A DNA stretch of 56,969 bases from Streptomyces prunicolor NBRC 13075 (GTDB lineage: Bacteria; Actinomycetota; Actinomycetes; Streptomycetales; Streptomycetaceae). Below the pieces are notes generated by a model. It worked only from the letters and a program-made list of their open reading frames with translations, had not been told where the DNA came from and ran no database searches. Both the position numbers and the translations under genes were made by a program. Position 1 is the first letter of the stretch; every line of letters begins with the position of its first letter. Where the stretch lies: positions 1 through 56,969 of the forward strand of contig NZ_BARF01000018.1 of the NCBI RefSeq assembly GCF_000367365.1, read 5' to 3'. Shown here in pieces: positions 36,341-44,233 of the stretch.

Positions 36341-37491
36341 TGGGTCACTCCGTACAGGGCGAGCAGGTTCTTCATCCGTTCCTCCGCGAGCTTCGGGTCG
36401 GGGAACAGGCCCAGCCCGTCGGCGAGTTCGTAGGCACGGGCGAAGTGCGGGAGGGAGCGGGCCGATTGGAGGCCGCCGACCATCGTGAAGTGCGCCTGGT
36501 GGCCCGCGAGCCAGGCCAGGAACACCACGCCCGTCTTGTAGAAGCGGGTGGGGGTCTGGAAGAGGTGGCGGGACAACTCGACCGTCGGGTCGAGGAGTTC
36601 ACGGAAGCCTGCCGTGTTCCCGGTGTCCAGGACGCGGACCGCCTCCGCCGCCAGCGGGCCGAGCGGGTCGAAGATGCCGAGCAGGGCGTGACTGAAGCCC
36701 TGGTCGTCGCCCGCGATCAGCTCGGGGTAGTTGAAGTCGTCGCCGGTGTAGCAGCGCACGCCCTGCGGCAGTCGGCGCCGGATGTCGATCTCCCGCTGAG
36801 CCTCCAGGAGCGACACCTTGATGCCGTCGACCTTGTCGGGGTGCGTGGCGATGACTTCGAGGAACGTGTCGGTGGCCGCGTCCAGGTCGGACGAACCCCA
36901 ATAGCCCTCCAGCGCCGGGTCGAACATCGGGCCGAGCCAGTGCAGGACGACGGGCTCGGTGGCCTGGCGGAGCAGGTGGCCGTAGACCTCCAGGTAGTCC
37001 TCAGGACCCTTGGCCACGGCCGCGAGCGCCCGGGACGCCATCAGGATGGCCTGCGCGCCCGACGCCTCGACGAGGGCCAACTGCTCCTCGTACGCGGCCT
37101 GTACGTCGGCCAGGGACGCCGGGCCGGTGAGCTGGTCGGTGCCGACACCACAGGCGATACGGCCGCCGACCGCCTTGGCCTCGGCGGCACTTCGGCGGAT
37201 CAGCTCGGCCGCGCCCGCCCAGTCCAGGCCCATGCCGCGCTGGGCGGTGTCCATCGCCTCGGCGACACCGAGCCCGTGCGACCACAGGTGACGGCGGAAG
37301 GCGAGGGTGGCGTCCCAGTCGACGGCGGCGGCCGAGTCGGGGCTCGTGTCGGCGAACGGGTCGGCGACGACGTGCGCCGCCGAGAACACCGTACGAGAGG
37401 TGAAGGGGGTGCCGGAGGTGACGGCGAGGGGTTCCTGGCGGGGCTCGTACGCCCTCAAGGCCCCACTGCTGTACGGGAGTTGGATGGTCAC
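36337..37491 (-). CDS. DUF993 protein, DHDPS-like aldolase
   Basis: A 384-aa protein of an uncharacterised branch of the dihydrodipicolinate synthase/N-acetylneuraminate lyase TIM-barrel group. The segment KVDGIKVSLLEAQ places Lys225 where DHDPS-type enzymes have their Schiff-base lysine (G-I-K). The usual YNVP tyrosine is not seen; VVLHWLGPMFD is at that position. It ends with a long helical part (ELSRHLFQTPTRFYKTG). GTG 37491 overlaps the oxidoreductase stop (GTGA). By context it would cleave or dehydrate a keto-sugar or keto-acid made by its partners. The reaction is not known to me. Confidence 0.85.
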   Translation of the reverse strand: MTIQLPYSSGALRAYEPRQEPLAVTSGTPFTSRTVFSAAHVVADPFADTSPDSAAAVDWDATLAFRRHLWSHGLGVAEAMDTAQRGMGLDWAGAAELIRRSAAEAKAVGGRIACGVGTDQLTGPASLADVQAAYEEQLALVEASGAQAILMASRALAAVAKGPEDYLEVYGHLLRQATEPVVLHWLGPMFDPALEGYWGSSDLDAATDTFLEVIATHPDKVDGIKVSLLEAQREIDIRRRLPQGVRCYTGDDFNYPELIAGDDQGFSHALLGIFDPLGPLAAEAVRVLDTGNTAGFRELLDPTVELSRHLFQTPTRFYKTGVVFLAWLAGHQAHFTMVGGLQSARSLPHFARAYELADGLGLFPDPKLAEERMKNLLALYGVTQ

Positions 37492-38645
37492 AGGGTGATC
37501 TCCGGAACGTCGAAACGGCGGCCCTCGGCGGACGACTTCAGGCCCAGCTCGGCGAGTTGGACGCCACGGGCGCCGGCGAGGAGGTCCCAGTGGTACGGGG
37601 CATCGGCGTAGACGTGGCGGAGGAACAGCTCCCACTGGGCCTTGAAGCCGTTGTCGAACTCGGTGTTGTCGGGGACTTCCTGCCACTGGTCGCGGAAGAC
37701 CTCGGTGGCGGGGAGGTCCGGGTTCCAGACCGGCTTGGGGGTGGAACTCCGGTGCTGGGCACGGCAGTTGCGCAGGCCCGCGACCGCCGATCCCTCCGTC
37801 CCGTCCACCTGGAACTCGACGAGTTCGTCGCGGTTGACGCGGACGGCCCAGGAGGAGTTGATCTGGGCGATGGCGCCGCTGTCGAGCTCGAAGATGCCGT
37901 AGGCGGAGTCGTCGGCGGTGGCGTCGTAGGGCTTGCCGTTCTCGTCCCAGCGCTGCGGGATGTGGGTGGTGGCGATGGCCTGGACGGACTTGACGCGGCC
38001 GAACAGCTCGTGGAGGACGTACTCCCAGTGCGGGAACATGTCGACGACGATGCCGCCACCGTCCTCGGCGCGGTAGTTCCACGACGGGCGCTGGGCACTC
38101 TGCCAGTCGCCCTCGAAGACCCAGTAGCCGAACTCGCCCCGGATGGACAGGATCCGGCCGAAGAAGCCGCCGTCGATGAGCCGCTTGAGCTTCAGCAGGC
38201 CCGGGAGGAAGAGCTTGTCCTGGACGACGCCGTGCTTGATGCCGGCGGCGTCGGCGAGGCGGGCCAGTTCCAGGGCGCCGTCGAGGCCGGTCGCGGTCGG
38301 CTTCTCGGTGTAGATGTGCTTGCCCGCGGCGATCGCCTTCGTGAGCGCCTCCTCGCGGGCCGAGGTGACCTGCGCGTCGAAGTAGATCTCGACGGTCGGG
38401 TCGGCGAGGACCGCGTCGACGTCCGTGGAGACGTTCGCCGGGTCGAGCCCGTGCTGCTCGGCAAGCGCCTTCAGCGCGTGCTCGCGGCGGCCGACGAGGA
38501 TCGGTTCCGGCCACAGAACCGTACCGTCGCCGAGGTCTAGACCACCCTGCTCGCGCAGTGCGAGGATCGAGCGGACGAGGTGCTGTCGGTAGCCCATGCG
38601 CCCGGTCACGCCGTTCATGGCGATACGCACCGTCTTGCGTGTCAC
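37488..38645 (-). CDS. Gfo/Idh/MocA family oxidoreductase
   Basis: A 385-aa NAD(P)-dependent oxidoreductase of sugars or polyols. The Rossmann part begins VTRKTVRIAMNGVTGRMGYR. The catalytic motif HIYTEKPTA has the EKP lysine, and the C-terminal half has SIRGEFGYWVFEGDW and DMFPHWEYVLHELFG (His). I chose GTG 38645 with GAAGGG upstream. It is first in a leftward operon with DUF993 and the TIM-barrel isomerase, and divergent from the LacI regulator. Confidence 0.9.
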   Translation of the reverse strand: MTRKTVRIAMNGVTGRMGYRQHLVRSILALREQGGLDLGDGTVLWPEPILVGRREHALKALAEQHGLDPANVSTDVDAVLADPTVEIYFDAQVTSAREEALTKAIAAGKHIYTEKPTATGLDGALELARLADAAGIKHGVVQDKLFLPGLLKLKRLIDGGFFGRILSIRGEFGYWVFEGDWQSAQRPSWNYRAEDGGGIVVDMFPHWEYVLHELFGRVKSVQAIATTHIPQRWDENGKPYDATADDSAYGIFELDSGAIAQINSSWAVRVNRDELVEFQVDGTEGSAVAGLRNCRAQHRSSTPKPVWNPDLPATEVFRDQWQEVPDNTEFDNGFKAQWELFLRHVYADAPYHWDLLAGARGVQLAELGLKSSAEGRRFDVPEITL

Positions 38646-38692
38646 GTGTTTCCCTTCGTCCACGCACGTTTCCACGTACGCCTCAAGAATCC

Positions 38693-38709
38693 AGCAAGCG
38701 CTTTCTATA
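38693..38709. promoter_or_regulatory. LacI-type operator in the divergent gap
   Basis: AGCAAGCGCTTTCT contains the palindrome AAGCGCTT (38696-38703) with the central CG step of LacI/GalR operators. It lies 50 bases from the oxidoreductase start, between it and the divergent LacI gene. Confidence 0.6.
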
Positions 38710-38903
38710 TATGCAGAAGCTAGCCTTTGCCCACTGGTCTGTACAAGACCGTGATGGGGTCGAGTTGTTCGAGGGGGCGAACGACCGGGGTAGATGGCCT
38801 TATCGTCTGCTCGGACGGGGGCTTCCTTCGGGCGGCCTGTGTACGACTGAGCAGCGTATGTACAACGGCGTACGACAAGATGCGCGACCGGAGGACGAAC
38901 AAC

Positions 38904-39950
38904 ATGACGGTGACCCTGGCGGACGTGGCGGCCCGCGCCCAGGTCTCCCCCGCGACGGTGTCGCGCGTACTGAACGGCAACTATCCGGTCGCGGCCACCA
39001 CGCGCGAGCGGGTGCTGCGGGCGGTCGACGAGCTCGACTACGTGCTCAACGGTCCCGCGAGCGCGCTGGCGGCGGCCACCTCCGACCTGGTCGGCATCCT
39101 GGTGAACGACATCGCCGACCCCTTCTTCGGGATCATGGCGAGCGCGATCCAGGGCGAGATCGGGGGGCCGGGGGGCCGCGCGGGCGGGGAACGGCTGGCG
39201 GTGGTGTGCAACACGGGCGGCTCCCCGGAGCGCGAGCTGACGTATCTGACCCTGCTCCAGCGCCAGCGGGCGGCGGCGGTCGTGCTGACCGGCGGCGCCA
39301 TGGAGAACGCCCCGCACGCGGCGGCGGTCGCGGCGAAGCTGCGGAAACTGGGGGAGGCGGGGACGCGGGTGGTGCTGTGCGGGCGCCCGCCGGCGCCGGA
39401 CACCGGGGCGTTCGCGCTGACCTTCGACAACCGCGGGGGTGGCCGGGAACTGACCGAGCACCTCATCGGCCTCGGCCATCGCCGGCTCGGCTACATCGCG
39501 GGCCCGGAGGAACGGACGACGACCCGACACCGCTTGGAGGGCCACCGGGAGGCGCTGGCCGCGCACGGGATCGTGGAGGATCCCCGGTGGACCGTGCATG
39601 GCCGCTACGACCGGCGGTCGGGCTACGAGGCCACGCTGGAGCTGCTGCGGCGGGATCCGTCGCTGACGGCCGTGGTCGCGGCGAACGACTCCGTCGCGGT
39701 GGGGGCGAGCGCCGCGCTGCGGGAGTCGGGGCTGCGGATTCCGGACGACGTCTCGGTCGCCGGGTTCGACGATCTGCCGTTCAGCGTGGATGCGGTGCCT
39801 TCGCTTACGACGGTGCGGTTGCCGTTGTCGGAGGCGGGGGCTCGGGCGGGGCGGATCGCGATGGGGCGGGAGGAGCCGCCGCCGGGTGGGATCGCCACGG
39901 TTCGGGGGGAGTTGATGGTTCGGGGGTCTTCGGGGGTGCCGCGGAAGTAA
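38904..39950 (+). CDS. LacI family regulator of the DUF993 operon
   Basis: A 348-aa regulator. The HTH is TLADVAARAQVSPATVSRVL followed by the hinge NGPASALAAA. The effector domain has the usual LVGILVNDIADPFFGIMASA start and VAGFDDLPFSVDAVPSLTTV end. I chose ATG 38904 with GGAGG nine bases upstream; upstream in-frame starts are not supported. It is divergent from the oxidoreductase operon and likely represses it until a sugar effector binds. Confidence 0.9.
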   Translation: MTVTLADVAARAQVSPATVSRVLNGNYPVAATTRERVLRAVDELDYVLNGPASALAAATSDLVGILVNDIADPFFGIMASAIQGEIGGPGGRAGGERLAVVCNTGGSPERELTYLTLLQRQRAAAVVLTGGAMENAPHAAAVAAKLRKLGEAGTRVVLCGRPPAPDTGAFALTFDNRGGGRELTEHLIGLGHRRLGYIAGPEERTTTRHRLEGHREALAAHGIVEDPRWTVHGRYDRRSGYEATLELLRRDPSLTAVVAANDSVAVGASAALRESGLRIPDDVSVAGFDDLPFSVDAVPSLTTVRLPLSEAGARAGRIAMGREEPPPGGIATVRGELMVRGSSGVPRK

Positions 39951-40018
39951 GGGGGGTCTTGGAGTTGGACGGTGCGGCGGGTTTTTGCCGGTGTCTGCCG
40001 CCGGGGACCTTCTCTGCG

Positions 40019-40053
40019 GAAGTGTGACAGTTCGGCGCGGAGTGCCACACTTC
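40019..40053. terminator. Hairpin between lacI and GNAT genes
   Basis: GAAGTGTG (40019-40026) pairs with CACACTTC (40046-40053) around a G+C-rich loop, between convergent genes. It is a weak terminator candidate. Confidence 0.5.
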
Positions 40054-40105
40054 TACGGGTCACCTTGCCGGTGGGTGCTTCTCCGCGCATCGCTCGGCCC
40101 CGACC

Positions 40106-40690
40106 TCAGAGACCTCGGATGCAGGCATGCAGATGCATGTCGTGTCGGCCGTCGTCGTGCACGGCGGCGCTGCGCTTGGTGCCTTCCAGAAGGTAGCCGG
40201 AGCTGGTGGCGACCCTGCATGAGGCGTGGTTGCGGGTCGAGTGGTCCAACTCCAGCCGGTGGAAGCCGATCTCGGCCACAGCCCAGGCGGTCAGCGCCTT
40301 CAGGCCACGTGTGGCGACACCGGCGCCACGAGCTGCCGGGAGCACCCAGTAGGCCACGCCCGCTGTGCCGTCGTCGAAGTCCAGACCGCGCAGTGCGATC
40401 CGGCCGAGTACCTCGGCGCCGTCGCGGGTGATCGCCCAGTGGCCGCCCTTCTCCTGTTTCCAGTCCTGGCGGTATGCCTCGAACCACTCCCGGACCTGGC
40501 CCTCGGTGGAAGGCCGACGCGTGTGCCAGCGGCGGATCTCGTCGTCCTGGTAAGCGGCCAGGAACGCCGACGCGTCGGCTTCTTCCCAGGGGCGCAGCAG
40601 CAAGCCCCCGGTGACGGGGAGCACGGGTTGAGGTGAGCCGCCGAGCGAGCCGGGGGCGATGACGGGCGGCGTCGACAGAGCGCGGGTCAT
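40106..40690 (-). CDS. GNAT N-acetyltransferase (RimJ/RimL-like)
   Basis: A 194-aa acetyl-CoA-dependent acyltransferase. Conserved parts are LLLRPWEEADASAFLAAYQD, the acetyl-CoA loop WVLPAARGAGVATRGLKAL and the C-terminal RLELDHSTRNHASCRVATSS. ATG 40690 begins after the upstream shadow frame and is supported by homology onset. The 'N-x-x-S-x-x-V' end is typical of RimJ-like proteins acting on protein N-termini or small amines. Substrate unknown. Confidence 0.88.
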   Translation of the reverse strand: MTRALSTPPVIAPGSLGGSPQPVLPVTGGLLLRPWEEADASAFLAAYQDDEIRRWHTRRPSTEGQVREWFEAYRQDWKQEKGGHWAITRDGAEVLGRIALRGLDFDDGTAGVAYWVLPAARGAGVATRGLKALTAWAVAEIGFHRLELDHSTRNHASCRVATSSGYLLEGTKRSAAVHDDGRHDMHLHACIRGL

Positions 40691-40816
40691 GGGCCAGGAT
40701 CGCCCGAGGCCGACCACTCGCGTCAACCTCGCGGGCGGCGTGAAGTCCCGCCGCCCTGCGCCCACTTGACTCCGCCCCACCGTCCCGTTGTCAGTCCCTC
40801 CCCATATCGTCCCGGC

Positions 40817-41626
40817 ATGGTCTTCCCCTTGCCCGATGAACTGTCCCCGCTCTCCGGCCGCTTCGAGGCGCGAGGGGAGGTGGAGGTGTGGTTCTCCGAC
40901 GAACTGCCGGAGGATCTGGTGGAGTTGTGGCCCAGGCTGTTGGAGTCGGCCGAGGTCACGGGGCTGTATCCGTTCATCTGTTGGCGGGATGATCCTTACC
41001 AGGTCCAGGACTTGAGCGAGGTCGACGCGATTCGGCTCGATGACGTGCTCGCTGCGGACTTCGTCGAGTATCGGCGTCGGCGGCTGCCGTACTGGTCGAA
41101 TCCGGCGGCGGGCGGCGACGTGTTGCCGGATGACGACGATCCGGAGGACATGGAGCCCTGGCCGCACGATCCGGGGCCGCCCTTCGAGACCTGGCCCGGG
41201 CTCGCGGCGGGCGACCCTGGCACGGGTGCCGGGGTGAGTGCGGCGGAGGCCGGCCGGTGGGCCGTGGAGGAGCTGCTCGGGGACGAACCCTTTGTGCACA
41301 CCTGCCAGTTGGCGCTTGTGCCCGCGCGGCGTAGCGCCGATGCGTCGGCGATCGTCGGGTGGGCTGCCGAGGCGCCGGTTCCCTTGTTGTGTGCGTTGTT
41401 GCGGAGTTGGGAGGAGCGGTTCGGGGTGCGGGTCGTGTCGGGGTTCGGGGGTGCGCTGACCGTGTCGGTCGCCCGGCCGCCGCTTGATGTCCCGCACGCG
41501 GAGCAACTCGCCCTGGAACATGTGCTGTCGACCGCCGACAACATCGTGGACGATCCGCCGACGCCGTTCCCCGAGTACGCGAACGGGCTTGTCGGGCGGC
41601 ATCAGTGGCGGTTCTGGTGGGACTAG
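40817..41626 (+). CDS. DUF4253 domain protein
   Basis: A 269-aa protein. The C-terminal DUF4253 domain is clear: CQLALVPARRSADASAIVGW, then LLCALLRSWEERFGVRVVSG and a final HQWRFWWD. The N-terminus is acidic. The family has no known function and is frequent in actinobacteria. ATG 40817 starts the likely protein. Its stop shares the CTAG at 41623-41626 with the convergent GNAT gene. Confidence 0.85.
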   Translation: MVFPLPDELSPLSGRFEARGEVEVWFSDELPEDLVELWPRLLESAEVTGLYPFICWRDDPYQVQDLSEVDAIRLDDVLAADFVEYRRRRLPYWSNPAAGGDVLPDDDDPEDMEPWPHDPGPPFETWPGLAAGDPGTGAGVSAAEAGRWAVEELLGDEPFVHTCQLALVPARRSADASAIVGWAAEAPVPLLCALLRSWEERFGVRVVSGFGGALTVSVARPPLDVPHAEQLALEHVLSTADNIVDDPPTPFPEYANGLVGRHQWRFWWD

Positions 41627-42186
41627 GACGTGCCCCCGAATGGGACTGGGACGTGCTTCGGAACCTCCCCCATCCACTGTTCGGCGCCCCACGCCTCGTA
41701 CCGCCCCACCTCGATGAACCCCAGTTTCGCCGCGAGGCGCAGTGAACGGGTGTTGGCGGTCTGGGTGCAGAGGAGCACCGGCTCGCCGGGGAGTGTGTCG
41801 GCGAACCAGGCGAGCGCCGCCGCGCATGCCTCGGCGGCGTACCCGTGTCCCCATGCCTCCGGCAGGAGCAGATAGCCGAGATCGGCCTCCCCGGCGTCCG
41901 GGCGGACCTGGCTCCGAAGGTCGCCCTCGCGCCGGTTGAACTCGACGGTGCCGATCATCGTTCCGTCCCGTTCGATCACGAAAAGGCCGGGGCGCCGCCC
42001 GGGTGTCTGCGGCACCGTGCGCTCCAGCTCGTCGCGCGGTCGAGGGCCGCCGAGGTAGCTGTTCACCTCCGGCGACGCGAACAGCTCGATGAACGCCGCG
42101 CGGTCCCGCGTCTCCGACTCGCGGAGTACCAGCCGCTCGGTCCTGATCGGGGCGGGTGGCCATGCGACGGGGCCGAGTCCGGTCAT
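41623..42186 (-). CDS. GNAT N-acetyltransferase
   Basis: A 187-aa RimJ/RimL-like acetyltransferase. It begins RTERLVLRESETRDRAAFIE and has the acetyl-CoA site LGYLLLPEAWGHGYAAEACA and the end TANTRSLRLAAKLGFIEVGR. ATG 42186 lies just left of the 20-base tandem repeat. The stop codon overlaps the DUF4253 stop by being the other strand of the same CTAG. Substrate unknown. Confidence 0.88.
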   Translation of the reverse strand: MTGLGPVAWPPAPIRTERLVLRESETRDRAAFIELFASPEVNSYLGGPRPRDELERTVPQTPGRRPGLFVIERDGTMIGTVEFNRREGDLRSQVRPDAGEADLGYLLLPEAWGHGYAAEACAAALAWFADTLPGEPVLLCTQTANTRSLRLAAKLGFIEVGRYEAWGAEQWMGEVPKHVPVPFGGTS

Positions 42187-42226
42187 GGCGGGGAACCTAC
42201 CGCACGCCCCTGAGCGTGCTCCGAAA

Positions 42227-42286
42227 CCATGGAGGCATAGCTCCAACCATGGAGGCATAGCTCCAACCATGGAGGCATGGCTCCAA
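42227..42286. repeat. 20-base tandem repeat upstream of GNAT and MarR genes
   Basis: Three copies of CCATGGAGGCATAGCTCCAA (third has TGG for TAG). Each unit holds a TGGAG-n6-CTCCA dyad, and each junction a second CTCCA-ACCA-TGGAG dyad. It lies between the divergent GNAT (start 42186) and MarR-GNAT (start 42392) genes. Confidence 0.9.
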
Positions 42287-42336
42287 CCGTGGACGCGCGG
42301 CCCTCCCCCGTACTACCGTCAGAACCGTAATACCTC

Positions 42337-42347
42337 TGACTGAGTCA
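42337..42347. promoter_or_regulatory. MarR-type operator
   Basis: TGACT-G-AGTCA is a perfect dyad with one central base, 45 bases upstream of the MarR-GNAT start, a typical size and place for MarR autoregulation. Confidence 0.55.
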
Positions 42348-42391
42348 ACTACCCTGCGCGAGCACCGGGGACCGAGCACCGGGGATCGATC

Positions 42392-43336
42392 ATGACCGTC
42401 CAGGACATCCGCGCCTTCAACCGTTTCTATACGAACGTCATCGGCGCCCTCGACTACAGCCGTCACCTCTACGCCCCCTTCACCCTCACCGAGTCCCGCG
42501 TCCTGTACGAACTCGCGCACTCCCCCCGTACGGACGCCGCCGATCTCCGTACCGAACTCTCCCTCGACGCCGGGTACTTGAGCCGGATCCTGAACCGCTT
42601 CGAGCAGGACGGGCTGGTCGAGCGGGCGCCCTCGGAGCGGGATCCGCGGCGGCGCCAGGTCACGCTCACCGAGCGGGGGCGGGAGACCGCCGCGCTGTTG
42701 GCCGAGCGCGCGGACGAATCCGTAGGGGCGCTGCTCGCGACCGTGCCGGAGGCAGACCGGCCGCGGCTGTCCGAGGCGTTGCACACCGTACGGACCATCC
42801 TGTCGGAGGACCCGGAGGACGTTCGGCGGTCCCGGCCCGAGGACGTCGTGCTGCGTGAGCCCGGGCCCGGTGACCTGGGCTGGATCGTCCAGCGGAACGC
42901 CGCGTTGTACGCCGCCGAGTACGGCTTCAACGCCGACTACGAAGGGCTCGTGGCGCGGATCGTCGCCGATTTCGCCGAGGATCACGATCCGCATCTGGAG
43001 CGGGTGTGGATCGCCGAGCTGGACGGGCGGGCGGTGGGGTGTGTGATGTGTGTGCGGGACGATGCCCCGGGGACGGCCCGGCTGCGGTTGTTGCTCGTCG
43101 AGCCCGATGCGCGTGGGCTGCGGATCGGGGATCAACTCGTCGCGGCGGTCGTCGAGTTCGCGCGCGGGGTCGGCTATCGCGACCTCGTGCTGTGGACGAA
43201 TAACATCCTCGGGGCCGCCCGCCGCATCTATCAACGGCACGGGTTCGTCCTCGTCGCCGAGAAACCGCACCGCTCCTTCGGCCAGGATCTCGTCGGCCAG
43301 GACTGGCGGCTCGACCTGCACGGGACCGGTGAGTGA
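42392..43336 (+). CDS. Bifunctional MarR regulator/GNAT acetyltransferase
   Basis: A 314-aa fusion. Residues about 1-140 are a MarR winged helix (LTESRVLYELAHSPRTDAAD, AGYLSRILNRFEQDGLVERA, PRRRQVTLTERGRE). Residues about 150-314 are a GNAT domain (IVQRNAALYAAEYGFNADYE, LLLVEPDARGLRIGDQLVAA). Such fusions are widespread in actinobacteria and may couple an acetyl-accepting ligand to gene control. ATG 42392. Confidence 0.92.
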   Translation: MTVQDIRAFNRFYTNVIGALDYSRHLYAPFTLTESRVLYELAHSPRTDAADLRTELSLDAGYLSRILNRFEQDGLVERAPSERDPRRRQVTLTERGRETAALLAERADESVGALLATVPEADRPRLSEALHTVRTILSEDPEDVRRSRPEDVVLREPGPGDLGWIVQRNAALYAAEYGFNADYEGLVARIVADFAEDHDPHLERVWIAELDGRAVGCVMCVRDDAPGTARLRLLLVEPDARGLRIGDQLVAAVVEFARGVGYRDLVLWTNNILGAARRIYQRHGFVLVAEKPHRSFGQDLVGQDWRLDLHGTGE

Positions 43337-43353
43337 CGAGTAGGGTCCCGAGT

Positions 43354-44154
43354 ATGAAGCTCGCGTTCTCCACCCTCGGTGTCCCCGGCCTCCCCGTGGC
43401 CGACGTACTGGAGCTCGCCGTCACGCACGGCTACCACGGCGTCGAGTTGCGCGCACACCCTGAGGAGCCCGTCCACCCCGGTATCGACGCCTCCCAACGG
43501 GCCGACGTGGTCGCCGAGTTCAAGGCGGCCGGGGTCGAAGTCCTGGGCCTCGCCGGGTATCCGCGGGTGGCCGCACCGGGTGACGACGACGTCGTACTCG
43601 CCGAGATCCGTGAACTGCTGGAGCTGGCGCGGGACTTGGGTGCGCCCTTCATCCGCGTCTTTCCCGGCGGCGGAAGTGACCAGCCCGTCGAGGAGGCCGA
43701 CGCCACCGCCGCTCGGCGGCTCGGTACCGCGGCGGAGTGGGGTGCCGACCTCGGCGTACGGGTACTGCTGGAGACCCACGACTCGCATCGGACCGGTGCG
43801 GACGCGCTCCGCGTGCTCGGGCCGGTCGGGCATCGGCAGGTCGGGGCGCTGTGGGACGTCATGCACACCTGGCTGGGCGGTGAGCAGCCGCCGGAGACGG
43901 TCGCCGCGCTGGGCCCGTATCTCGGATACGTGCAGGTCAAGGACATCGCGTCGGCCGACGACACCACCCCGCTGGCGCTCGGAGCCGGTGTGCTTCCGCT
44001 CGCCGAGTGCGTGGAGGTGCTGTCCCGGCACGAGTGGGACGGCTGGCTGTGCTGGGAGTACGAGAAGCGGTGGTACGAGGCCGCCGCGCCGCTCCCCGAG
44101 CTGCTGGCCGCCGGTCACGATCACCTGGCACGCCTGCTCAACGACTCCGCGTAA
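43354..44154 (+). CDS. TIM-barrel sugar phosphate isomerase/epimerase
   Basis: A 266-aa xylose isomerase-like TIM-barrel protein. Metal site candidates are RVLLETHDSHRTGADAL (Glu, His), ALWDVMHTWLGGEQPPE (Asp, His), YVQVKDIASADD and GWLCWEYEKRW (Glu). It resembles IolE/IolI-type enzymes, so it could serve inositol metabolism, though it is 35 kb from the iol operon. ATG 43354 follows the MarR-GNAT stop by 17 bases, suggesting cotranscription. Confidence 0.85.
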   Translation: MKLAFSTLGVPGLPVADVLELAVTHGYHGVELRAHPEEPVHPGIDASQRADVVAEFKAAGVEVLGLAGYPRVAAPGDDDVVLAEIRELLELARDLGAPFIRVFPGGGSDQPVEEADATAARRLGTAAEWGADLGVRVLLETHDSHRTGADALRVLGPVGHRQVGALWDVMHTWLGGEQPPETVAALGPYLGYVQVKDIASADDTTPLALGAGVLPLAECVEVLSRHEWDGWLCWEYEKRWYEAAAPLPELLAAGHDHLARLLNDSA

Positions 44155-44233
44155 ACAACTGGCGGCCCCTACGGGTCGCGGCTTAGGGTCCCCCGGTGCC
44201 TCCTCACCCCGCCCCGCGCCCTGTCATGCCCTC

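Noticed and set aside
37488..39599. 703-codon frame covering the Gfo/Idh gene and beyond
   Set aside because: Only residues from GTG 38645 onward match the family; the upstream part is antisense to the LacI gene.
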